Below, one piece after another: positions 30,746-39,901 of a stretch of DNA of 52,650 bases (positions within the stretch are counted from its first letter, which is position 1; each line of letters starts with the position of its first letter). The translations under genes and the position numbers were made by a program. The notes below the pieces were generated by a model. The model was not told the DNA's origin, searched no databases, and saw only the letters and a list, made by a program, of their open reading frames with translations. This DNA comes from Xanthomonas cissicola (GTDB lineage Bacteria; Pseudomonadota; Gammaproteobacteria; Xanthomonadales; Xanthomonadaceae). Where the stretch lies: NCBI RefSeq assembly GCF_008801575.1, contig NZ_VZPL01000031.1, forward strand, positions 1 to 52,650, given 5' to 3'.

Positions 30746-32005
30746 TTATAAATTCTTGCGGGCAGGAATGAGCAGATTGCCAAACAGCAATCCGGCCATC
30801 AATGCCATTACGATATTGGTCACTGCCAAGAGTGCGGCTTGTCCGACGCTGACATCCTGTTGCTGCACCAGGGTCAAAAAGCCACGCAAACTGACGCTCC
30901 CGGGAACCAGCATGATGATGCCAGGCAATCGGATCAACGCACCGGGCTTGTGCACCACGCGCCCGAATAAATTTCCCGCAGCGGTCAATGCCATTGCCGA
31001 GGCGAATACACCGGCCGGGCCGCCCCAGGCATGTCCTGCATAACGCGCAATGACATAACCTGACATAGCCGCCGCCATGATCCATAAATAGTCACGTCGA
31101 TTGGCTTTGAACAGCACCGCAAACGCATAAGCGGCCACCACCAACGAGGCCCATTCCACCCAACCGGCCTGCGGCCGCAACGCGGCCACCTGGGGATGCA
31201 GGCCAACCAGCTGGGTCAGCGTCACCGCAATGACCGCACCCACGGTCAGCTTGAGCACCGTGGTGACCGCACCGGCCAGACGCGCCGTGCCGGAGACCCA
31301 GTGCTGGCTGGCCAGCTCGTTGAACGCATTGGTCAATGACATGCCTGGCAACAGCACCACCAGCGAGGCGATGATCACCGTATTGAGGTTCAACGGCCCC
31401 AGCAGGGAGGCCACCAGCGCCGCCACCACCCCGGCCAGCAGGCCGGCCAGCGCCTCGCCGGCTTCTTTGCTGGCAGCGCGCTTGTCGGTGTACTGGGTGA
31501 GCAGGCCGATCGACATGCCGATCGCCCCGGCCGTGGCGATATCCAGCCACGGCAGCTTCCACAGCCCGGCCACGCCGGCGGCGGCCAGCCCGAACGCCAG
31601 CACCTGCAGGGTCTTGCCGCGCCGGTCCACCTCGCGGTCCAGCCGGCGCAAGGCGGTGTGTCCCTGCGCGATGCTCATGCGGCCGTTGGCCACGCTGTCG
31701 GCCACATAGTCGGCCACGCTCAGCTTGTACAGATCGTTCTCGCCCGGGGCCAGGCGGATCACCCGGGTGATGTCGCTGGAGCCGATCGCCTTGGTCGGGT
31801 CGCTGAAGCTCAGGATGATGCCAGTGGGGTTGGACCAGGGCTCGCAGTCCAGGCCCAGCTTCTGCGACAACCCCACCACCGCTGCTTCCAGCCGTTGCGC
31901 GGTGGTGCCATAGGAATGCAGGCGCCCGGCGATTTCGGACACGAAGGCGACGCGCTGGGCGTAGGTGGCGCTGGCGGACGGGAGGACAACGGTGGCAGCG
32001 GACAT
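30746..32005 (-). CDS. ThrE-type threonine/serine exporter
   Basis: 419 residues from ATG 32005. The N-terminal half carries the ThrE cytosolic domain (RLEAAVVGLSQKLGLDCEPW up to about 145) and then five hydrophobic helices. The second half is a further group of helices of the ThrE C-terminal type, with SLVVLLPGMSLTNAFNELAS and LIRLPGIIMLVPGSVSLRGF. This is the fused single-gene form of a family split into two proteins (YjjP/YjjB) in E. coli. Proton-driven export of Thr/Ser, or of succinate in some relatives, is known; the substrate here is not. Convergent with the H-NS-like gene. Confidence 0.85.
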   Translation of the reverse strand: MSAATVVLPSASATYAQRVAFVSEIAGRLHSYGTTAQRLEAAVVGLSQKLGLDCEPWSNPTGIILSFSDPTKAIGSSDITRVIRLAPGENDLYKLSVADYVADSVANGRMSIAQGHTALRRLDREVDRRGKTLQVLAFGLAAAGVAGLWKLPWLDIATAGAIGMSIGLLTQYTDKRAASKEAGEALAGLLAGVVAALVASLLGPLNLNTVIIASLVVLLPGMSLTNAFNELASQHWVSGTARLAGAVTTVLKLTVGAVIAVTLTQLVGLHPQVAALRPQAGWVEWASLVVAAYAFAVLFKANRRDYLWIMAAAMSGYVIARYAGHAWGGPAGVFASAMALTAAGNLFGRVVHKPGALIRLPGIIMLVPGSVSLRGFLTLVQQQDVSVGQAALLAVTNIVMALMAGLLFGNLLIPARKNL

Positions 32006-32186
32006 GCGTGGCGGGTCGGATCGGAGAAACGCCGTGTCCGGCGAGGCCGCCAGTGTATGCCGCAGCACGTGCGGCCGGCGCCCTCATCGACGGCCCTCAT
32101 CGACGGCCCTCGGCACGCCGCTGCGGTTGCGTCCCCATCCGTCGCTCACATTGGCCCTGTATGCTGGCGCCACGGACAGGCCACCC

Positions 32187-33299
32187 ATGATCAAACCGCA
32201 ACCTCCACGCATCGAACAAGACTCGCAGGATCAGGCACAGGTCCGCCTCGCTGGCAGTTGGGTCCTGGCGACCGCCCTGCCCCAGGCAGAACTGCTGCAG
32301 GCCGTGCCCGACGGGGTGCGCCGCATCGACGCGCGCGGCATCCAGCAGTTGGATTCGGCCGGCGTACTGCAGCTGCTGCGCTTTGCCGGTCGCATGGGCC
32401 TGAAGGAAGACGCGATCGATTTTCGCGATGAACACCAGGCACTGGTGTGCACCATCGAGGAACTCAACGACGAGCGCCCCAAGCCCAAACGCGATTACGG
32501 CTTCGTCGCCGCGCTCGACCGCCTGGGCCGGGCCACCCACCGCGTCGGCCAGGACATCCTGGAGTTGAACAGTTTTCTGGGCGAAAACCTGGTCAAGATC
32601 ATGCGGCTGATCCACGAGCCGCGGCGCTTCCGGCTGACCTCCACCGTGCATCACATGGAGCAGGTGGGCCTGGACGCGGTGCCGCTGGTGGTGCTGCTGT
32701 CGTATCTGGTGGGCGCGGTGATCGCCTTCCTGGGCTCGACCATCCTGCGCGACTTCGGTGCGGAAATTTATGTGGTGGAGTTGGTGTCCATCGCCTTCCT
32801 GCGCGAATTCGCGGTGCTGCTGACGGCAATTGTTCTGGCAGGCCGCACCGCCAGCGCCTTCACCGCGCAGATCGGTGCGATGAAATCGCGCGAGGAAGTG
32901 GACGCGATCCGTACGCTGGGCCTGGACCCGATCGACCTGCTGGTGATCCCGCGCCTGCTCGCGCTGATCTTCACCCTGCCGCTGCTGACCTTCATCGCAA
33001 TGATCGCCGGCCTGGCCGGTGGCGTCACCGTGGGCGCGTTCGACCTGGATATTCCGCCGCAGATGTACCTGGCGCGCATGCACGACACCATCCAGTTGCG
33101 GCATTTCCTGGTCGGGCTCTCGAAGGCGCCGCTGTTTGCGCTGGTGATCGGCCTGATCGGCTGCCTGGAAGGGCTGAAGGTCAGCGGAACCGCGCAATCG
33201 GTGGGCGAACGCACCACCTCCTCGGTGGTGCAGACGATTTCCTTGGTCATCATTCTCGACGCGATTGCGGCGTTGTGGTTCATGAAGATGGGGTGGTGA
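32187..33299 (+). CDS. mlaE: MlaE-family lipid ABC permease with N-terminal STAS-like domain
   Basis: Permease of an MCE-type phospholipid transporter of the inner membrane. 370 residues from ATG 32187. The N-terminal 95 or so residues resemble a STAS/MlaB domain (VRRIDARGIQQLDSAGVLQL). The permease proper begins at about 115 and has MlaE motifs: SYLVGAVIAFLGSTILRDFG, AGRTASAFTAQIGAMKSREE (EQ-loop-like coupling region) and IGLIGCLEGLKVSGTAQSVG. In E. coli MlaB is a separate protein; here the two are fused. First gene of an operon with ATPase, MCE protein and lipoprotein. Confidence 0.9.
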   Translation: MIKPQPPRIEQDSQDQAQVRLAGSWVLATALPQAELLQAVPDGVRRIDARGIQQLDSAGVLQLLRFAGRMGLKEDAIDFRDEHQALVCTIEELNDERPKPKRDYGFVAALDRLGRATHRVGQDILELNSFLGENLVKIMRLIHEPRRFRLTSTVHHMEQVGLDAVPLVVLLSYLVGAVIAFLGSTILRDFGAEIYVVELVSIAFLREFAVLLTAIVLAGRTASAFTAQIGAMKSREEVDAIRTLGLDPIDLLVIPRLLALIFTLPLLTFIAMIAGLAGGVTVGAFDLDIPPQMYLARMHDTIQLRHFLVGLSKAPLFALVIGLIGCLEGLKVSGTAQSVGERTTSSVVQTISLVIILDAIAALWFMKMGW

Positions 33300-33304
33300 T
33301 GGAG

Positions 33305-33420
33305 CCGGGATTCGACATTCGGGATTCGGGATTTGCACAAAGCCGCAGCGCGGCGCTTGCACTGGTATCGGAGAGGACGGTGCCGTGATCAATCCCGAAT
33401 CCCCACGCCCCGATCCCGGC
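33305..33420. repeat. Palindromic GGGATTCGGGATT repeat overlapping the mlaF start
   Basis: Left arm at about 33305-33334 lies in the mlaE-mlaF gap; right arm at about 33391-33420 (AATCCCGAATCCCCACGCCC and on) is inside the mlaF coding region, just after its GTG start. Same family as the purL and valS copies. Confidence 0.82.
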
Positions 33421-34227
33421 CCACAGGCCGATGTCGACAACGAACAGCTGGCGATTTCCGTGCGCGGGCTCACCAACCGTTTCGGTAGCCAGACCGTGCA
33501 CGAAGACCTGGATCTAGATGTACGGCGCGGCGAAATCCTCGGCGTGGTCGGCGGTTCGGGCACCGGCAAGTCGGTGCTGATGCGCAGCATCCTGGGCCTG
33601 CGCGAACCCGACGCCGGCAGCATCCAGGTGCTGGGCGCGGACGCGCGCTCGGGCCGGTTCGCCGACCGCCAGCACATCACCCGCAACACCGGCGTGTTGT
33701 TTCAGGACGGGGCGCTGTTTTCGTCGATGACCGTGGGCGAAAACGTCCAGGTGCCGCTGAAGGAACACCACGGCGAGTTTCCCGAGCGCTGGTATTTCGA
33801 ACTGGCGCTGCTGAAGATCAAGCTCGCCGGCCTGCCCGCCGATGCGCTGGACAAGCTGCCTTCGCAATTGTCCGGCGGCATGCGCAAGCGCGCCGGCCTG
33901 GCCCGCGCGCTTGCGCTGGATCCACCGCTGCTGTTCCTGGACGAACCCACCGCCGGACTGGACCCGATCGGTGCGGCCGCCTTCGACCGTTTGATCCGCA
34001 CCTTGCAGCAGGCCCTGGGCCTGACCGTGTTCCTGATCACCCACGACCTGGATACGCTGTACGCCATCTGCGACCGCATCGCGGTGTTGGCCGATCGCAA
34101 GGTGATCGCCAATGCGCCGCTGGCCGAGGTCGAGCAGATCGATCACCCCTGGATCCAGGACTATTTTCACGGTCCGCGCGCCCGCGCTGCGCGCGCGGCC
34201 AAGACCGATTCCACCGAGACCGCCTGA
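33385..34227 (+). CDS. mlaF: MCE/Mla-type lipid ABC transporter ATPase
   Basis: ATP-binding subunit of the phospholipid transporter. 280 residues from GTG 33385, with a Shine-Dalgarno GAGAGG eight bases upstream. Walker A is GGSGTGKS, the signature is LSGGMRKR, Walker B is LLFLDEPTAGLDP, and the H-loop is LITHDLD. Its first 13 or so residues (INPESPRPDPGPQ) are the translated right arm of a palindromic repeat. The conserved ATPase fold starts only at about residue 22 (LAISVRGLTNRF). Ends two bases before mlaD. Confidence 0.93.
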   Translation: MINPESPRPDPGPQADVDNEQLAISVRGLTNRFGSQTVHEDLDLDVRRGEILGVVGGSGTGKSVLMRSILGLREPDAGSIQVLGADARSGRFADRQHITRNTGVLFQDGALFSSMTVGENVQVPLKEHHGEFPERWYFELALLKIKLAGLPADALDKLPSQLSGGMRKRAGLARALALDPPLLFLDEPTAGLDPIGAAAFDRLIRTLQQALGLTVFLITHDLDTLYAICDRIAVLADRKVIANAPLAEVEQIDHPWIQDYFHGPRARAARAAKTDSTETA

Positions 34228-34229
34228 GC

Positions 34230-35156
34230 ATGGAAACCAAAGCCAATTACGTCCTGATCGGCGCCTTCACCATCGTGGCCGGCCTGGCCCTGCTGCTGTT
34301 CGGGCTCTGGGCCGCCAAATATTCCTCCGACCGCACCTGGCAGCAGTACCGGGTGGTGTTCCGCGAGGCGGTGACCGGCCTGTCGGTCGGCAGCCCGGTG
34401 CAGTACAACGGCATCGCGGTCGGCTCGATCACCGAGTTGACCCTGGCGCCGAACGACCCGCGGCAGGTGGTCGCGCATGTGCGCGTCAATTCGACCACGC
34501 CGATCAAGAGCGACACCCGCGCCAAGCTGGCGATCACCAGCCTGACCGGGCCGTCGATCATCCAGCTCTCCGGCGGCACCCCCGAAGCGCCGGCGCTGAC
34601 CACCATCGACAAGAGCGATGCGCCGATCATCCAGACCACGCCATCGGCGCTGCAGAACATCACCGACACCGCCAACCGCATCGTCGAGCGCATGGACCAG
34701 ATGCTCTCGGACAAGAACGTGGCCAGCATTTCGGCCACCTTGCAGAACCTGGAAAAGATCAGCGGCGGCATTGCCGATCGCGACGAAGGCATGCAGGCGC
34801 TGATCGTCAGCGCGCGCGACGCCGCGCGCAATCTGGACACCACGCTGACCACCACCAACGGCACCATCAAGCGGCTGGATCAGAACCTGGTGCAGCAGCT
34901 GCCGGGCATCCTGGAAAAGCTCGATGCCACCCTGGTCAAGCTGGATTCGGCGGCCGGCAACGCCGACAACATCCTTGGCGAAAACCGCGCGGCCATCAAT
35001 AGTTTTGCCAATGATGGGCTGGGCCAGCTCGGCCCCACACTGACCGAATTGCGTGGCCTGATCCGCGACCTGCGCCGGGTCAGCGACAAACTGGACAACA
35101 ACCCTGCGCGCTACCTACTCGGCCGCGACGCACCCAAGGAGTTCGAACCGAAATGA
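34230..35156 (+). CDS. mlaD: MCE family lipid-binding protein (MlaD-like)
   Basis: 308 residues from ATG 34230. One N-terminal membrane anchor (YVLIGAFTIVAGLALLLFGL), then the MCE domain (about 38-118: YRVVFREAVTGLSVGSPVQY, then GLSV-G-PV-G-pattern strands). A long helical C-terminal part (about 140-300) could form a coiled-coil tube. It binds lipid in the periplasm and hands it to or from the permease. It is longer than E. coli MlaD, which lacks much of this helical extension. Stop overlaps the next start by four bases (ATGA). Confidence 0.9.
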   Translation: METKANYVLIGAFTIVAGLALLLFGLWAAKYSSDRTWQQYRVVFREAVTGLSVGSPVQYNGIAVGSITELTLAPNDPRQVVAHVRVNSTTPIKSDTRAKLAITSLTGPSIIQLSGGTPEAPALTTIDKSDAPIIQTTPSALQNITDTANRIVERMDQMLSDKNVASISATLQNLEKISGGIADRDEGMQALIVSARDAARNLDTTLTTTNGTIKRLDQNLVQQLPGILEKLDATLVKLDSAAGNADNILGENRAAINSFANDGLGQLGPTLTELRGLIRDLRRVSDKLDNNPARYLLGRDAPKEFEPK

Positions 35157-35797
35157 CTGCCATGCGCGTGTTGCGTCCCTTGCTGTGCGTCTCGTTGCTG
35201 GCGCTGGGCGGCTGCTCGGTCCTGACCGGCGGCGACCAGAAACCGGCCACCATCTATGCGCCCACCGTGCGGGTGACCCCGAACCCGGCGTGGCCACAGG
35301 TGAACTGGCAGCTGGTGGTGGCCAAGCCCAGCGCCGCACGCGTCATCGACAGCCCGCGCATCAATGTGCGCCCGACCCCTGGCGAACTGCAGGTCTACCA
35401 CGGCGCTGGCTGGGCACAGCCCGCCACCGACATGCTGGAAGACAGCGTGGTGCGCGCGTTCGAAGACTCCGGCAAGATTGCCGCGGTGGCCCATATCGGC
35501 ACCGGCATCCGCTCCGACTACAAGCTGGCGATCGACCTGCGCCGCTTCGAATCCGATTACGCCGGCCAGTCGCTGCCCTCGGCCACGATCGAACTCAACG
35601 CCAAACTGCTGCATTCGGCCGATCAACGCGTGGTCGCCTCGCGCACCTTCCTGGTCGCACGCCCGTCCAGCGGCACCGATACCGCCGCAGTGGCAATGGC
35701 GTTCGAGCAGGCGCTGACCCAGCTCACCACCGAGCTGGTCGGCTGGACGCTGACCACCGGGCAGCAGGACAGCAGCGCGTTGCCGCGTACACCCTGA
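35153..35797 (+). CDS. ABC-type transport auxiliary lipoprotein (PqiC/YmbA-like)
   Basis: 214 residues from ATG 35153, coupled to mlaD by ATGA. Lipoprotein signal with lipobox LGGC (Cys20; MRVLRPLLCVSLLALGGC). The fold-family pattern of ABC-transport auxiliary lipoproteins is visible: WQLVVAKPSAARVIDSPRIN, YHGAGWAQPATDMLEDSVVR and DYKLAIDLRRFESDY. In the E. coli Pqi system this protein (PqiC) is the outer-membrane partner of an MCE tunnel. Its presence here, instead of MlaC, suggests a Pqi-like lipid route across the periplasm. Confidence 0.85.
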   Translation: MTAMRVLRPLLCVSLLALGGCSVLTGGDQKPATIYAPTVRVTPNPAWPQVNWQLVVAKPSAARVIDSPRINVRPTPGELQVYHGAGWAQPATDMLEDSVVRAFEDSGKIAAVAHIGTGIRSDYKLAIDLRRFESDYAGQSLPSATIELNAKLLHSADQRVVASRTFLVARPSSGTDTAAVAMAFEQALTQLTTELVGWTLTTGQQDSSALPRTP

Positions 35798-35853
35798 GAG
35801 CGGCTAAAAAACGCGCCCGCCTAGCGGCTGCGCAGGAGTTTTGTTAGCTGCTC
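35798..35853. repeat. 56-bp element with inverted terminal repeats
   Basis: GAGCGGCTAAAAAAC at the left is the near-complement of GTTTTGTTAGCTGCTC at the right (one change and one gap). It starts a few bases after the lipoprotein gene stop. It resembles a very short non-autonomous transposable element. Confidence 0.55.
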
Positions 35854-35880
35854 TGAGCCGACGCGTCGCCTGTAGCCGGA

Positions 35881-35967
35881 ACTCATCCCACCCGGCACTG
35901 GCGCCCAGATACGTAGCCCTGCCTTCTCCCGCACGCGGGAGAAGGTGACGCGCAGCGCCGGATGAGT
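35881..35967. repeat. REP-like palindromic element
   Basis: An inner perfect hairpin CCTTCTCCCGC/GCGGGAGAAGG (35922-35932, 35935-35945, 2-base loop) is enclosed by outer arms ACTCATCC/GGATGAGT (35881-35888, 35960-35967). It may also act as terminator for the lipid-transport operon and the facing alkB gene. Confidence 0.65.
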
Positions 35968-36003
35968 CGCATACACCATCCCTCGGCAAGCGTTCCGCAG
36001 GCG

Positions 36004-36606
36004 CTAGCCTGAACCTGCTTCAGCCGGCGCAATCTGCCGAAAGGTCAGATTGATCCGTTCCCCCACCGGCCGCGCCGTGCGCGGCAACGCGTGTTTGTAG
36101 TGGCGCTGGGTATCACCGCCCATCAACAACAGGTCGCCGTGGCCTAGCTCCAGCGTTTGCTTCACCGCCGCATCGTCGCGGTGCTTGAACGCAAAGCGCC
36201 GCGTGGCACCCAGGCTCACAGAGGCAATCAACGGCTGCGCGCCCAGCTCAGGCTCGTCGTCGCTGTGCCAGCCCATCGCATCACTGCCACTTCGGTAGCG
36301 ATTGACCAGCACGCTGTTGAACCGGTGACCGGTCTCGTCCTCCAGCCGTATGCGCACTGGCTGCAGCACGTCCAGCCACGGCTGTGGCGAGAACCGCGTG
36401 CCCGAGTAGCGATAGCGCGCTTCCGGATTGCCGATCCAGCTGCTCAGGCGTGGCGAATCCACCATGCGCCCGAACATCCGGATGCGGTGCACCTCCCACT
36501 GCGCCTGCGCCAGCAGCGCCTGCATCAGCGCATCGGCCTGCGCAGGCTGCAGCCAACCCCGCCACCAGTTGATCTCCGCTCCCGGCAATGCCACCCGAAT
36601 CCTCAT
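36004..36606 (-). CDS. AlkB-like 2-oxoglutarate/Fe(II) dioxygenase
   Basis: Oxidative demethylation repair of alkylated DNA or RNA bases. 200 residues from ATG 36606. The iron ligands are seen as HSDDE (His-x-Asp) in GWHSDDEPELGAQPLIASVS and a distal His in RHYKHALPRT. The 2-oxoglutarate-binding arginines are in RINLTFR near the C-terminus. The substrate-lid pattern FNSVLVNRYRSGSDAMGWHS places it in the ABH2/ABH3-like class rather than classical E. coli AlkB. No ada or other repair gene adjoins it. Confidence 0.88.
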   Translation of the reverse strand: MRIRVALPGAEINWWRGWLQPAQADALMQALLAQAQWEVHRIRMFGRMVDSPRLSSWIGNPEARYRYSGTRFSPQPWLDVLQPVRIRLEDETGHRFNSVLVNRYRSGSDAMGWHSDDEPELGAQPLIASVSLGATRRFAFKHRDDAAVKQTLELGHGDLLLMGGDTQRHYKHALPRTARPVGERINLTFRQIAPAEAGSG

Positions 36607-36721
36607 GCCGGACACGCTAGCACGCAGGCCTGCGCACTGCGGATGAATCGGCACGATTTGCCGCCGTCACATGCAATCCCGGAAAATGCGCGACAGCCAT
36701 CGAGCCAACGGGAGCGGAGCA

Positions 36722-38371
36722 ATGTCGGAAGCGGGAGTGGGCGCACACGCGTCAGAGGCGGTCGAGCGTGACGTCATGGAATACGACGTCGTCACCGTCG
36801 GTGCGGGTCCGGCCGGGCTGTCGTTCGCGATCCGGCTCAAGCAGCTCGATCCGAACATCAGCGTCTGCGTGATCGAAAAATCCAGCACCATCGGCGCGCA
36901 TATCCTGTCCGGTGCGGTGATCGAGCCCGGCCCGCTGGATGCACTGCTGCCAGGCTGGCGCGACAATCCGCCGCCGATCTGCGTGGCGGCCACCGACGAC
37001 GAATTCTGGTTTTTCGGCAAGGACAGCGCGCGCAAGTTCCCGGTGGTGCCACCGGGCATGCGCAACCATGGCAACTTCATCGTCAGCCTGGGCGCGATGT
37101 GCGCCTGGCTTGCGCCGCAGGCCGAAGCGCTGGGCGTGGAGATCTACCCCGGGTTCGCCGCCGCCGAGACGCTGCACGACGACAGCGGCCAGGTGGTGGG
37201 CGTGCGCATCGGCGACATGGGCATTGCAAAAGACGGCTCGCACAAGTCCGGCTACACCGCCGGCATCGACATCCGCGCCAAGGTGACCGTGCTTGCCGAA
37301 GGCGCGCGTGGTCACCTGACCAAGCGATTGTTGAAGCGCTTCGACCTCACCGCCGACAGCGACCCGCAAGGCTATTCGATCGGCATCAAGGAGCTGTGGC
37401 AGGTCCCGGAAGGCCGCGTCACGCCCGGCAAGATCGTGCACACCATTGGCTGGCCAGCCGACAATCGTACCTACGGCGGCAGCTTTGTGTATCACCTGGA
37501 CAACAACCAGATTGCGCTCGGCTATGTGAGCGGGCTGGACTACAGCGACCCGACCTACCAGCCGTGGGAAGCCTTCCAGCAATGGAAGAACCACCCCATG
37601 ATCAAGCCGCTGCTGGAAGGTGGCAGCATCTTGTCTGCCGGTGCCCGCGCACTGGTCAGTGGCGGTTGGCAATCGCTGCCGAAAGTGGACATGCCCGGCG
37701 CCTTGCTCATTGGCGACACCGCCGGCCTGCTCAACGTGCCCAAGATCAAGGGTACCCACCAGGCGATCCGCAGCGGCATGCTGGCCGCCGAACACCTGGT
37801 GCAATCGCAGATGGCGCCGCAGGGTTTCGATGCCACATTGCGCGCCTCCGACGTCATGGCCGAGCTGAAGCAAGTCCGCAACATCAAACCCGGTTTCAAG
37901 AAAGGCCTGTGGTTCGGCCTGCTCAACGCGGCCTGGGAAACCGCGCTCAAGGGCGCTTCGCCTTGGACGCTGAAGAACAAACCCGACTGGTCGGCGCTGC
38001 ACAAGATCGGCGAGTACGAGCGACCCAAGCGCGACTACGTCACCCGCGATCTGGCCCCCCGCGACCGCTTGCAAGCCGTTTATTTCGCCGCCACCGAGCA
38101 CGATGAAGACCAGCCGGTGCATCTGAAGGTGCTGGACACCGATGTGTGCGCCACCCGCTGCGTGACGGAATACGACAATCCCTGCACGCGCTTTTGCCCG
38201 GCCAACGTCTACGAAATGGTCGCAGACACCGCCAGCCCCTCCGGCAAGCGCCTGCAGATCAACGCGGCCAACTGCGTGCACTGCAAGACCTGCGACATCA
38301 AGGATCCGTACGAAATCATCACCTGGGTCACACCGGAGGGTGGTTCGGGCCCGAACTACCAGAATCTCTAA
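36722..38371 (+). CDS. Electron transfer flavoprotein-ubiquinone oxidoreductase
   Basis: Membrane-associated flavoprotein passing electrons from ETF to ubiquinone. 549 residues from ATG 36722, with ribosome-binding site GGAGCGGAG. FAD-binding GAGPAGLSFAIRL at the N-terminus, GALLIGDTAGLLNVPKIKGT as the second FAD motif, and a C-terminal 4Fe-4S site with the cysteines of CVTEYDNPCTRFCPANVYE and CVHCKTCDIKDP. Its redox partners EtfB/EtfA are encoded at 48170-49857. Confidence 0.95.
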   Translation: MSEAGVGAHASEAVERDVMEYDVVTVGAGPAGLSFAIRLKQLDPNISVCVIEKSSTIGAHILSGAVIEPGPLDALLPGWRDNPPPICVAATDDEFWFFGKDSARKFPVVPPGMRNHGNFIVSLGAMCAWLAPQAEALGVEIYPGFAAAETLHDDSGQVVGVRIGDMGIAKDGSHKSGYTAGIDIRAKVTVLAEGARGHLTKRLLKRFDLTADSDPQGYSIGIKELWQVPEGRVTPGKIVHTIGWPADNRTYGGSFVYHLDNNQIALGYVSGLDYSDPTYQPWEAFQQWKNHPMIKPLLEGGSILSAGARALVSGGWQSLPKVDMPGALLIGDTAGLLNVPKIKGTHQAIRSGMLAAEHLVQSQMAPQGFDATLRASDVMAELKQVRNIKPGFKKGLWFGLLNAAWETALKGASPWTLKNKPDWSALHKIGEYERPKRDYVTRDLAPRDRLQAVYFAATEHDEDQPVHLKVLDTDVCATRCVTEYDNPCTRFCPANVYEMVADTASPSGKRLQINAANCVHCKTCDIKDPYEIITWVTPEGGSGPNYQNL

Positions 38372-38372
38372 A

Positions 38373-38399
38373 AGCCAGGGGCATGACAGGCCCCTGGCT
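38373..38399. terminator. Bidirectional terminator between ETF-QO and CoA-transferase genes
   Basis: AGCCAGGGGC (38373-38382) and GCCCCTGGCT (38390-38399), directly between two convergent stops, with A-rich and T-containing flanks (CTAAA, ATTTAAG). Confidence 0.75.
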
Positions 38400-38401
38400 A
38401 T

Positions 38402-39034
38402 TTAAGCAGCGATGAATGCAACGCCGGTCTTGTTGCGCAGTTCCTCCAGCTCCACTCCATCGGCATGTTCCAACAGCACCAAGCCATCCGTTGTGACATC
38501 GAACACCGCCAGATCGGTAATGATGCGGTCCACCACGCCGACGCCGGTCAGCGGCAGGTCGCATTCGCGCAAGATCTTGTGGCTTCCATCCTTGGCGACA
38601 TGCTCCATCAACACCACCACGCGCTTGACGCCGGCCACCAGATCCATTGCGCCGCCCATGCCCTTGACCATCTTGCCGGGCACCATCCAGTTGGCCAGGT
38701 CGCCACGGTCGGTGACCTGCATCGCGCCGAGAATCGCCAGGTCGATGTGGCCGCCACGGATCATCGCGAACGAATCGTGGCTCCCGAAATAGCTGGCACC
38801 GGCGCGGGCGGTCACGGTCTGCTTGCCTGCATTGATCAGGTCCGCGTCCACTTCGTCTTCGGTCGGAAACGGGCCGATGCCAAGCAGGCCATTTTCCGAC
38901 TGCAGCCACACATCGACGCCGTCGGGGATGTGGTTGGCGACCAGCGTCGGCAAGCCGATGCCCAGGTTGACGTAGGCGCCATCGGTCAGTTCGCGTGCCG
39001 CGCGTGCGGCCATCTGGTCTCTGGTCCAGGCCAT
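38402..39034 (-). CDS. scoB: 3-oxoacid CoA-transferase subunit B
   Basis: Beta subunit of the enzyme moving CoA from succinyl-CoA to acetoacetate or similar oxoacids. 210 residues from ATG 39034 ([16 protein letters not shown]). The active-site glutamate is in [23 protein letters not shown] and [19 protein letters not shown] are family blocks. Its start overlaps the scoA stop (TGATG). E. coli AtoA is the related enzyme; the substrate specificity here is inferred. Confidence 0.92.
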   Translation of the reverse strand: MAWTRDQMAARAARELTDGAYVNLGIGLPTLVANHIPDGVDVWLQSENGLLGIGPFPTEDEVDADLINAGKQTVTARAGASYFGSHDSFAMIRGGHIDLAILGAMQVTDRGDLANWMVPGKMVKGMGGAMDLVAGVKRVVVLMEHVAKDGSHKILRECDLPLTGVGVVDRIITDLAVFDVTTDGLVLLEHADGVELEELRNKTGVAFIAA

Positions 39035-39765
39035 CACTGCTGTCCTTCGCGCACGGTGCGCTGTTCGATGCGTTTTTCCGGCGTGGCGTTGAGCACCAGG
39101 CGGTCCACGTAAATGCCGGGCAGATGCACCTGATCCGGATCGATGACGCCCAGCTCCACGATGTCCTCGACCTCGGCGATGCACACGCGTCCGGCCATGG
39201 CGCAGGCGGGATTGAAATTGCGCGCGGTCTTGCGGAATACCAGGTTGCCAGCGGTATCGGCGCGCCATGCCTTGACCAGCGCCACGTCGGCCTGCAACGC
39301 GGTTTCCAGCACGTAATGCTTGCCGTCGAATTCGCGCGTTTCCTTGCCCTCGGCCACGATCGTGCCGTAGCCGGTGGCGGTGTAAAACGCAGGAATGCCC
39401 GCGCCACCGGCGCGCAAACGCTCGGCCAGGGTGCCTTGCGGATTGAACTCCAGCTCGAGTTCGCCCGCCAGGTATTGGCGTTCGAATTCCTTGTTTTCGC
39501 CCACGTAGGACGAAATCATCTTGCGGATCTGCCGGGTGGCCAATAATTGACCAAGCCCGAATCCGTCGACGCCAGCGTTGTTGGAGATCACGGTCAACCC
39601 GCCGACCCCACTGTCGCGCACGGCTGCAATCAATGCCTCCGGGATTCCACACAACCCAAAGCCGCCCACCGCCAGGGTCTGACCATTGGCCAGTACCCCG
39701 CCCAGTGCTGCCTTGGCATCGGCATAGCGTTTGCCGCTTGCCGCACCACGTCCTTCGCTGCGCAT
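39034..39765 (-). CDS. scoA: 3-oxoacid CoA-transferase subunit A
   Basis: Alpha subunit, 243 residues from ATG 39765. Family motifs: [14 protein letters not shown] (CoA-binding glycine-rich part), [33 protein letters not shown] and [15 protein letters not shown]. First gene of scoAB. A few upstream in-frame Met residues exist, to 39849, but the conserved part begins after residue 10. Confidence 0.92.
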   Translation of the reverse strand: MRSEGRGAASGKRYADAKAALGGVLANGQTLAVGGFGLCGIPEALIAAVRDSGVGGLTVISNNAGVDGFGLGQLLATRQIRKMISSYVGENKEFERQYLAGELELEFNPQGTLAERLRAGGAGIPAFYTATGYGTIVAEGKETREFDGKHYVLETALQADVALVKAWRADTAGNLVFRKTARNFNPACAMAGRVCIAEVEDIVELGVIDPDQVHLPGIYVDRLVLNATPEKRIEQRTVREGQQ

Positions 39766-39901
39766 CACCGCCCTCACCTCGCTGATGTGAAGCGCCCATT
39801 CTATCCGCTGACTGTTCCCTGTCCCCGGTCGCAATTCCGCCACACCCAAGACACAGCGCAGCCGCTAAACTCGGGCGTCCCCCCCACTTCAGGATTTGCC
39901 C

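Noticed and set aside
32081..32113. 13-bp tandem repeat (CCCTCATCGACGG) between the exporter and mlaE
   Set aside because: Only two and a half units, no symmetry and no link to a start or stop; most likely simple slippage.
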